DNA of 19,308 nt. Origin: UMGS1519 sp963621885. Lineage in GTDB: Bacteria; Actinomycetota; Coriobacteriia; Coriobacteriales; Eggerthellaceae. The translations under genes and the position numbers were made by a program. The stretch spans positions 1 through 19,308 of the forward strand of contig CAVFFT010000065.1 of assembly GCA_963621885.1 (NCBI GenBank). The letters are read 5' to 3'. Shown here in pieces: positions 7,112 to 13,700 of the stretch; within the stretch, counting starts at the first letter, position 1, and each line of letters opens with the position of its first letter. The notes under the pieces were generated by a model. That model saw only the letters and a list, made by a program, of their open reading frames with translations, made no database searches and had not been told where the DNA came from.

Positions 7112-7176
7112 GCCCTTGCTCAAGCGGGAACCGGTGCATTTGCGCGGGGTTCCACCGAAAGGAGCAGCAGGGCATG
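7111..7176 (+). promoter_or_regulatory. Riboswitch expression platform masking the thiM start
   Basis: TGCCC (7111-7115) pairs with GGGCA (7170-7174) and TGCTC (7117-7121) pairs with GAGCA (7162-7166), covering the Shine-Dalgarno AAAGGAG (7158-7164) and the first base of the ATG. A hairpin GGAACC (7127-7132)/GGTTCC (7148-7153) sits inside. The alternative partner of TGCCCT (7111-7116) is AGGGCA (7057-7062) within the aptamer. This predicts translational shut-off when TPP is bound. The pairings are read from the sequence; the mechanism is inference. Confidence 0.6.
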
Positions 7177-8010
7177 GATACAGCAACTATGCGTGAAAAG
7201 ATACAGGCCGCCGTGCGGGACGCGCGTGCGACAGGTCCGCTTGCGGGGTCAATCACCAATACCGTCACTATCAACCTGGTCGCGAATGCCCAGCTCGCTG
7301 TGGGAGGCTCGGCGGCGATGGTCTACTTTGCCGACGAGGCGGAAGGCCTGGCGGAAATGGGCGGCGCCTTCTACGTGAATGTGGGCACCTTCCTGCCGTC
7401 TTACGCCTCGAGCATTCCGGCGGTGGGCGACCGCATGCATCAGCTGGGAAAGCCGCTCGTGCTTGACCCGGTGGGCATTGGCCTGGGATCTCTGCGCAGC
7501 TGGACGCTCACGAAGCTGAAAGAGGACAAGCCGGCGATTGTGCGCGGCAATGCCTCCGAGATTATCGCGCTTGCGCGTCTGTGGGGCCTTGATGCGGGTG
7601 CTGCGGGAGAGCAGGGCCCGCGCGGCGTCGACTCGGTTGACGAAGTGGACGACGCGGTGGCGGCGGCGCGGGCAATTGCCGAGTTCACCGGCGGTGCGGT
7701 CGCCATTTCGGGTGAAGCGGATACCGTGGTAAGCGCGCAGTACAAGGCGGTTTCGCATGGCGGCTCCGCGATGATGAAGTCGATTACCGGCATGGGTTGT
7801 TCACAGGGTGGCGTCATCGCGGTGTATGCCGCTGTGTCCGACCCCTTCACGGCGGCGCTCACCGGCGTGCAGATTTACAACTTCGCAGGAGCGCAGGCGG
7901 CGCAGCGGGCGAAGGGCACGGGAAGCATGCAGGTGGAATTCCTTGACGCGCTTTCCACGGCGACACCGGAAGACGTAGCGGCGAACCCCTTCGAGATTGA
8001 AGAGTGGTAG
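7174..8010 (+). CDS. thiM: Hydroxyethylthiazole kinase
   Basis: ThiM phosphorylates 4-methyl-5-(2-hydroxyethyl)thiazole with ATP, salvaging the thiazole half of thiamine in the cytosol. The 278-residue length fits this ribokinase-like family. Visible motifs are the N-terminal PLAGSITNTVTINLVAN, the glycine-rich NVGTF (69-73), LDPVGIG (97-103), RGNASEI (124-130), SGEADTV (179-185) and the anion hole with its conserved cysteine in TGMGCSQGG (Cys209). The start has a strong Shine-Dalgarno (AAAGGAG, 9 nt upstream) that is part of the riboswitch switching helix. It is the first gene of a unit followed by a thiamine/HMP-binding protein gene and thiE, so it feeds thiazole phosphate to ThiE. No thiD is in the window, so the pyrimidine kinase must be encoded elsewhere. 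Confidence 0.96.
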   Translation: MDTATMREKIQAAVRDARATGPLAGSITNTVTINLVANAQLAVGGSAAMVYFADEAEGLAEMGGAFYVNVGTFLPSYASSIPAVGDRMHQLGKPLVLDPVGIGLGSLRSWTLTKLKEDKPAIVRGNASEIIALARLWGLDAGAAGEQGPRGVDSVDEVDDAVAAARAIAEFTGGAVAISGEADTVVSAQYKAVSHGGSAMMKSITGMGCSQGGVIAVYAAVSDPFTAALTGVQIYNFAGAQAAQRAKGTGSMQVEFLDALSTATPEDVAANPFEIEEW

Positions 8011-8092
8011 AGCTTCGCTGCCGTTTTGCCGGCGTCGGCGCGGGCGGTAAGTGTTTTCAATTTTGAGACCTGGTAGGAAGGAGTCTGGGAGG

Positions 8093-8545
8093 ATGAACGT
8101 TCTGGTGGCGGTTGCCATCGCGCCTTTCGGCGTGGGGGAGGAGCTTGCGCCCTATGTGTCGCAGGCGGTGAAGGTGATTCGCGATTCCAGCCTTCCGAAC
8201 AGGACCTATTCCATGTTCACCGAGATTGAAGGTGAATACGACGAAGTGATGCAGGTGGTGAAGGACGCCACTTTCGTATTGGCGGAAGCGGGCATCCGCA
8301 CCGAGGTTATTTTGAAAGCCGACATCCGTCCGGGCTTTACGGACACGATGAATACCAAGGTGCAAAAGGTAGACAACATTCTGGGTGATGGCGCTGGCGA
8401 GGCTGGCGCTGCGGCGGGCGTTGCGAGGTGCGCGCCTGCTGCCGCGGGTGCCGCCGCCGGAGCCCCTGAAGCGCACCGCTGCTGCGGTAGGGCTGCTGCC
8501 AGGCATAATGGTCCGCGCCGTTGCTGCCACGGCGAAGAGAGATAG
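8093..8545 (+). CDS. MTH1187/YkoF-type thiamine-binding protein with Cys/Ala-rich tail
   Basis: The first 97 or so residues match the small MTH1187 (UPF0045, thiamine-BP) family, ferredoxin-like proteins that bind thiamine or its pyrimidine (HMP); the role is thought to be sequestration or delivery in the cytosol. Typical stretches are MNVLVAVAIAPFGVGEEL, FTEIEGEYDEVMQVVKDAT and ILKADIRPG. I start at 8093, not 8051: the family begins with MNVLVA, and AGGAAGGAG (8075-8083) is 9 nt upstream. From about residue 99 to 150 the sequence becomes Ala/Gly/Arg-rich with five cysteines (CC at 130-131, CC at 144-145), unlike the roughly 100-residue family. This may be a stop lost by frameshift or a spurious extension. 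The stop overlaps the Shine-Dalgarno of thiE by one base. Its place in a TPP-controlled operon supports a thiamine role. Confidence 0.87.
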   Translation: MNVLVAVAIAPFGVGEELAPYVSQAVKVIRDSSLPNRTYSMFTEIEGEYDEVMQVVKDATFVLAEAGIRTEVILKADIRPGFTDTMNTKVQKVDNILGDGAGEAGAAAGVARCAPAAAGAAAGAPEAHRCCGRAAARHNGPRRCCHGEER

Positions 8546-8555
8546 AGGGCAAGAC

Positions 8556-9248
8556 ATGGGCATACGTGAGAATCTCGATATATCGGCCTACTTGGTCATC
8601 GGTCCCGAAAACACGCTGGGCCGTCCGGTGGGCGACGTGGTTGCTGCTGCAGTTGCGGCGGGTTTCACCTGTATTCAGGTGCGTTCGAAGGTCGCGACGG
8701 CACGGGAGCTTGTCGACTATTGCCGCGAGGCGGCCGACGCTATTGCGCAGGCGGGGGACGCATCACGCGTGGCGCTGCTGGTGGATGACCGTCTCGACGT
8801 GGTTCTTGCCGCGCGCGCGGCGGGCATCAAAGTGGATGGCGTCCATGTTGGCCAGAAGGACATTCCGGTTGACGTGTGCCGCAAATACGTGGGGGAAGGT
8901 GGCATCGTAGGTCTTTCCGCGCGTGCTGATGAGATGCTCGAGTACGTGAACACCGCCGATGTGAGCGATATCGACTACTTCGGCGTCGGGCCGCTTCATC
9001 CCACCGATACGAAGCCCGATTGCGGGCTCGATGCGAGCGGTCAGCTCATCGTGAAAACGCTTGACGATATCGCGGAGCTCGCGCAGGTGAGCCCCGTGCC
9101 TATCGTGGTAGGCGGCGGCGTGAAGGCGCAGGACATCCCCGCGCTTCGCAAGACGGGTGCTCAGGGATTCTTCGTGGTCTCCGCCGTGTGCGGCGCCGAT
9201 GACCCGCGCGCAGCGGCCGACGAGCTCGTGCAAGCCTGGCGGGCGTAA
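8556..9248 (+). CDS. thiE: Thiamine phosphate synthase
   Basis: ThiE joins HMP pyrophosphate with thiazole phosphate to give thiamine monophosphate and PPi; it is a cytosolic TIM barrel. Family motifs in the 230-residue protein are QVRSK (41-45, usually QLR.K), VDDRLDV (76-82), GVHVGQKD (95-102), GLSA (119-122), the signature YFGVGPLHPTDTK (141-153) and VVGGGV (184-189). The frame stays open back to 8385, but that stretch lies over the previous gene's tail. MGIRENLD has GAGGG six bases upstream, so 8556 is chosen. It is the third gene of the riboswitch-controlled unit, 10 nt after the previous stop, and is likely translationally coupled. The small departures from consensus (QVR, DDR) should not prevent function. 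Confidence 0.95.
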   Translation: MGIRENLDISAYLVIGPENTLGRPVGDVVAAAVAAGFTCIQVRSKVATARELVDYCREAADAIAQAGDASRVALLVDDRLDVVLAARAAGIKVDGVHVGQKDIPVDVCRKYVGEGGIVGLSARADEMLEYVNTADVSDIDYFGVGPLHPTDTKPDCGLDASGQLIVKTLDDIAELAQVSPVPIVVGGGVKAQDIPALRKTGAQGFFVVSAVCGADDPRAAADELVQAWRA

Positions 9249-9286
9249 GAGAGGGCGCCAGGCTGTTGGCCGTCTGGTTATAAGAT

Positions 9287-9318
9287 GCCGATGGCGCGGG
9301 GTGTGCCGCGCCATCGGC
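9287..9318. terminator. Perfect hairpin between convergent thiE and HicB-like genes
   Basis: GCCGATGGCGCGG (9287-9299) and CCGCGCCATCGGC (9306-9318) form a perfect 13-bp stem with a 6-nt loop. The plus side lacks an immediate T-run; on the minus side a short ATCTTATAA-like stretch follows. It abuts the stop codon of the minus-strand gene. It is probably a shared terminator or 3' end stabiliser. Confidence 0.6.
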
Positions 9319-9319
9319 G

Positions 9320-9766
9320 CTAAGCCATCGCGAGCTTTTTCGGCCTTCCCGCTTTCGGACGTTCCGCCAGCCGCGCGTTGATGGAGTCGAGAGAAACCCA
9401 CGTGTTGCGTCCGTCGCGCCACCCCGTAAGACGGTGTTCGCCAATCATTTGGGTGATGCGGCTGGGGGTGACGCCGAGAAGACGCGCCGTTTCAGACGCG
9501 CTGACTTTTGCGACCGTTTCACGTCCCGCGCTTGCCATCACAATCATGTTCTTTCCGCCGTAGCGTGGCTGATTGCCGTACGTCGGTTGTGGCGGCTCCT
9601 TGTCTTCGATGTCGTAGTGCTCAAGCGTGAGCTTAAGCCAATCAGCCATCATTGCGCATAGATCGTCAAAGTCCTCGCCTTGCGTGCCACCTTCCAAGTC
9701 GTAGGGGACAGCGACAAACCAATCGCCGTCTTTAAATATTTCGAATTCATACGCTCGGGTTATCAT
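9320..9766 (-). CDS. Orphan HicB-like protein with C-terminal helix-turn-helix
   Basis: Residues 1-55 (YEFEIFKDGDWFVAVPYDL...) resemble the HicB antitoxin domain, an inactive RNase H-like fold that normally masks the HicA RNase. Residues 87-130 (VSASETARLLGVTPSRITQMIG) form an excisionase/MerR-like DNA-binding helix-turn-helix, and the tail AGRPKK (139-144) resembles an AT-hook core. The start at 9766 has a good Shine-Dalgarno (AGGAAGAGG on the minus strand). HicB antitoxins are paired with a roughly 60-80-residue HicA gene, but neither flank holds a HicA-like frame. It therefore looks like an orphan regulator rather than a toxin-antitoxin pair. Four repeated boxes upstream (9865-9923) are natural candidates for its own binding sites. 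The family assignment is moderate and its target is unknown. Confidence 0.75.
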   Translation of the reverse strand: MITRAYEFEIFKDGDWFVAVPYDLEGGTQGEDFDDLCAMMADWLKLTLEHYDIEDKEPPQPTYGNQPRYGGKNMIVMASAGRETVAKVSASETARLLGVTPSRITQMIGEHRLTGWRDGRNTWVSLDSINARLAERPKAGRPKKLAMA

Positions 9767-9864
9767 CTGTGCCTCTTCCTAGCGCAATCCGGCTTCTTTC
9801 AGGATTATTTGATCTGCATAAAACTATTAACTCACTTAATGTTTTACGACAAGGATGCAAATTT

Positions 9865-9923
9865 CAAAGTGCAAATCGCGCCGTCCCAAAGTGCAAAAAT
9901 TGCACTTTGGATTGCACTTTGGG
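9865..9923. repeat. Cluster of four CAAAGTGCAA boxes
   Basis: Two direct copies of CAAAGTGCAA (9865-9874, 9887-9896; 22 bp apart) are followed by two inverted copies (TTGCACTTTG at 9900-9909 and 9912-9921; 12 bp apart). Boxes 2 and 3 form a perfect inverted repeat, CCAAAGTGCAA, 3 nt, TTGCACTTTGG (9886-9910). There is no T-run after them, so this looks like a multi-site operator. It lies between the HicB-like gene and tetR and could serve either. The rest of this 320-nt gap is AT-rich next to the HicB-like gene. Confidence 0.75.
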
Positions 9924-9989
9924 AGAACCTGGCGCAGTAGGCGAGGCTGCTTGCGTAGCTCCCTTCCCATGCAGCTTGTGTGCGAGCGC

Positions 9990-10017
9990 TTGCATCTGCG
10001 GCTATTCCCTCTATACT
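9990..10017 (+). promoter_or_regulatory. Promoter of tetR and the activase gene
   Basis: TTGCAT (9990-9995) and TATACT (10012-10017) are 16 nt apart, a good vegetative promoter. The predicted start (about 10024) coincides with the left end of the palindrome at 10023-10058. The leader is about 60 nt. Confidence 0.55.
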
Positions 10018-10022
10018 CACTA

Positions 10023-10058
10023 TTTGACAGAGTGTTCATTAATGGACGCGCTGTTAAA
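10023..10058. promoter_or_regulatory. 36-bp near-palindrome, likely TetR operator
   Basis: Bases 10023-10040 are the mirror complement of 10041-10058 at 14 of 18 positions. The ends are TTTGACAG and CTGTTAAA and the core is CATTAATG. The site begins at the predicted transcription start and ends 28 nt before the tetR ATG, the classical place for TetR autorepression. Confidence 0.65.
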
Positions 10059-10086
10059 TAGAAGACGCGAGAACGGGTAGGTACCG

Positions 10087-10707
10087 ATGAGCACGCAAAC
10101 GCTGCCGGCGGTTGAAGACCGCCGCATCACGCGCTCGAAGGCCGCATTGCGTCAAGCCCTGATCGAACTGATGGAAGAGTCGGGACTTGAGGCGATTACG
10201 GTGAATGACCTGTGCGCCCGCGCCGGGCTCACGCGCGCGACTTTCTACAACCACTACACCGACAAAGACGCGCTCCTGAATTCCTTCGAGGACGAGACGC
10301 TTGATGGCCTCGCGACGTTTGAGCGCCATATGGGTGAAGTGGGAATAGGCAGCGTCGTTTCGCATATTGCTCGCCGCAAGCCCCTGCCGTATTTGGTGGA
10401 GCTTTTCGATTACCTGCGTAGTCAGGGCGATTTTCTCCATGCGGTGCTTGGCGCCGGCGGCGACGTGCGTTTTGCGCCGCGCGTGCGCGATACCGTCTGC
10501 ACCCAGATTGTCCAGAACATCCTTCACGACAAGTACCGTAACAACCCCACCGCGTTTGTGGGCTACTATGTCGCGTTTTACGCTTCGGCGTATCTGGGGG
10601 TGATCACGCGCTGGATCGATACGGGCATGCAGGAGACCTCGGAGGAGATGGCGCTTATCAGCCAGCGTCTTCTGTTCATCCAGCCGGGTGAATCCATCAA
10701 GCTTTAG
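10087..10707 (+). CDS. TetR/AcrR family transcriptional regulator
   Basis: This 206-residue protein has a TetR-type helix-turn-helix at about residues 37-57 (ITVNDLCARAGLTRATFYNHYTDKDALL) and a helical ligand-binding and dimerisation domain. The C-terminal half (FLHAVLGAGGD..., FYASAYLGVITRWIDTGMQETSEEMA) resembles the 'TetR C-terminal 7' type found with DhaS-like regulators. It usually represses neighbouring genes until a small ligand binds. The gene is preceded by a promoter and a 36-bp near-palindrome, and is followed after 43 nt by the giant activase gene in the same direction with no terminator between. It probably controls both. The ligand is unknown; a CoA ester or fatty acid is only a guess from the neighbour. 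Confidence 0.93.
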   Translation: MSTQTLPAVEDRRITRSKAALRQALIELMEESGLEAITVNDLCARAGLTRATFYNHYTDKDALLNSFEDETLDGLATFERHMGEVGIGSVVSHIARRKPLPYLVELFDYLRSQGDFLHAVLGAGGDVRFAPRVRDTVCTQIVQNILHDKYRNNPTAFVGYYVAFYASAYLGVITRWIDTGMQETSEEMALISQRLLFIQPGESIKL

Positions 10708-10750
10708 TGAACCGTGCAAAGCCATTTTGCGTTTGCGAAAGGAGACCGCA

Positions 10751-13700
10751 ATGGAAACCTTGCATGACAACTTGGAAAACGAAAAGGTCGCAGAGGGAAT
10801 GGAGCCTCGGGCGACGCGCATCGCCGCTGGTGAGGAGGCGGCGTCTGTTGCTGTCGCGCCTGAGGCCGCTGCCGCGCCCGCCGCGGGTGCCGCTACCGTC
10901 GCAACCCCCGCTGCGGGCGAGACGCTTCACATCGGCATCGATGTCGGGTCGACCACCGTGAAGTTCGCCATCCTGAATGCGAAGGGCGAGATTCTGTACT
11001 CCCTCTACCGCCGCCACCACGCCGACGTCCGTGCGACTGTTGTCGAGGTGCTGGAAGAGGCCTGCGCGAAATACGGCGACGAGATCATGACTATCGCCAT
11101 CACCGGCTCGGGCGGCCTGCTGCTTGCCCAGTGGCTCGGCGTGCAGTTCGTGCAGGAGGTTATTGCGAGCAAGACCGCCGTTGAAACTTTCATTCCCCAA
11201 ACCGACGTGGCGATTGAGCTCGGCGGCGAGGACGCGAAGATCATCTACTTTGACGCGGGCAGCATCGAGCAGCGCATGAACGGCACCTGCGCCGGCGGTA
11301 CGGGCGCCTTCATCGACCAGATGGCGGTGCTTCTGGACACCGACGCGACGGGCCTTAACGAGCTCGCCGCGCAGCATGAGATTCTGTATCCCATCGCGAG
11401 CCGCTGCGGCGTGTTCGCGAAGACCGACGTGCAGCCGCTGCTGAACGAGGGCGCGCGCAAGGAGGACATCGCGGCAAGCATCTTCCAGGCGGTCGTGACG
11501 CAGACCATCTCGGGTCTTGCCTGCGGCCATCCCATCCGCGGCCATGTGGCGTTCCTCGGCGGCCCGTTGCAGTACCTGCCCGAATTGCGGGCCCGCTTCT
11601 ATGACACGCTCGGCCTCGATGGCGAGCACATCATTCTGCCGGAGAACGCGCATCTATTCGTGGCAGCCGGCTGCGCCATCGCAGGCGCGAAGGAGGCCAC
11701 GCCCGAGCGTCTTGCCGACGTGCTTGGCCGCTTGAAGAACCTCGGCGACGTGCAGGGCAACGACGTTGAGCGCCTCGCCCCGCTTTTCGCGAACGAGGCC
11801 GAATACGAGGAATTCCGCGCCCGCCACGATCAGGAGCGCGTGAAGCGCGGCGACCTGGCGAGCTATTCCGGCAACGTCTTCCTGGGCATCGACGCCGGTT
11901 CCACCACGCTCAAGACGGCGCTCATTGGCGAAGACGGCGAGCTGCTGTGGAGCTTCTACGCGAACAACCGGGGCGACGTTCTCGGTTGCGCGAAACGCGC
12001 GCTGAAGGAGATGTACGCGCAGCTGCCGAAGAGCGAGGGCGGCGCGCCGCTCGTGAACATCGGCCACGCGACCGTGACCGGCTACGGCGAGGGCTTGCTG
12101 CTGCAGGCGCTGGGCGTCGACTCCGGCGAGATTGAAACGGTGGCGCATCTGCGCGGCGCCGAGGAGATGATTCCCGGCGTGGAGTTCATTCTGGACATTG
12201 GCGGCCAGGACATGAAATGCCTGCGCGTGCGCGACGGCGTGATCGATCACATCATGCTCAACGAGGCCTGCTCTTCGGGCTGCGGCAGCTTCATCGAGAG
12301 CTTCGCAAGCGGCCTCAACCTCGAGATTTCCGAATTCGCCGAAACCGCCAATCGCGCCGAGCACCCGGTTGACCTGGGCAGCCGCTGCACGGTCTTCATG
12401 AACAGTCGCGTGAAGCAGGCTCAGAAGGAAGGCGCGACGGTGGGCGACATCGCCGCCGGACTCGCGATTTCGGTCGTGAAGAACGCCCTCTTCAAGGTGA
12501 TCAAAATCCGCGACCCGCACGAGGTGGGCACGAAGGTCATCGTGCAGGGCGGCACTTTCCTGAATGACGCGGTGCTGCGCAGCTTCGAGCAGCTTTCGGG
12601 CGTGAATGCGGTGCGTCCCGACATCGCGGGCAACATGGGAGCCTACGGCGCCGCCTTGCTCGCGCGCGACCGTTACCGCGAGGCGGTTTTCCGCCAGCAG
12701 CAGGGCGAACGCGTGGGCGCGGCTTATTCGCTGGGCGCCGACATGCTCATCACCTCGCATCTTCTGGGGCCCGACGAGCTCGACGCTCTGGAGCCGGTGC
12801 AGCGCACGACCCGCTGCAAGGCCTGCGACAACCACTGCCTGCTGACCATCAACGATTTCGGCGTCGACCCGGAAACGGGCAAGCATCGCCGCTTCATCAC
12901 CGGCAACCGCTGCGAGCGTGGCGCCGGCCATACGAATACGAAGACGAAGGTGCCCAACCTTTTCGAGTACAAGGCGAAGCGCCTGTTCAGCTACAAGCCG
13001 CTCGACCCGGAGCATGCGCCCCGCGGCACGGTGGGCATTCCGCGCGTGCTGAACATGTACGAGAACTATCCCTTCTGGTTCACCTTCTTCACGGAGCTGG
13101 GTTTCCGGGTCATCGTGTCCGACCCGTCGACCAAGAAGACCTATGAGGCGGGCATCGAGTCCATTCCTTCGGAAAACGCCTGCTATCCGGCGAAGATCAG
13201 CCACGGGCACATCATGAACCTGCTCGAGAAGCATCCCGACTTCATCTGGATGCCCTGCTCGAAGTGGGAGCGTCAGGAAGACGAGACGGCGGGCAACCAC
13301 TACAACTGCCCGATGGTCATGAGCTATTCGGAAGCGCTGCGCCTGAATATCGACGAGCTGCATACCGGCGACGTGGCCTTCCTGAATCCCTTCTTGCCTT
13401 ACGACAAGAAGGAGAAGCTGAAGAAGCGCCTGTTCGTCGAGCTCGTGCGCAACAACGCCAACGTCATGACGAAGTACGCGCCGGCGCCCACGCAGAAGGA
13501 CATTGACCGCGCGGTTGACGCGGCATGGGCGGAGGACGCGCGCTTCCACGAGGACATGCACGTGAAGGGCGAAGAGACGCTCGAGTGGATGGAGCGCACG
13601 CATACGCATGGCATCGTGCTGGCGGGACGTCCGTACCACAACGACCCCGAAATCAACCACGCCATCCCCGAGCTCATCACAAGCTTCGGTCTGGCGGTGC

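Noticed and set aside
8051..8092. Earlier start for the thiamine-binding protein
   Set aside because: The family begins MNVLVA, and the Shine-Dalgarno at 8075-8083 would lie inside the extension.
8385..8555. Longer thiE start
   Set aside because: The added residues overlap the previous gene, are Arg/Ala-rich junk, and the family start MGIRENLD has its own Shine-Dalgarno.
9886..9910. Boxes 2 and 3 as an intrinsic terminator
   Set aside because: The palindrome has a 3-nt loop, AT-rich arms and no T-run, and it is one pair out of four equal boxes, so operator sites fit better.
9836..10039. Small HicA-like partner for the HicB-like gene
   Set aside because: The only minus-strand frame of fitting size reads through the CAAAGTGCAA boxes and has no HicA features.
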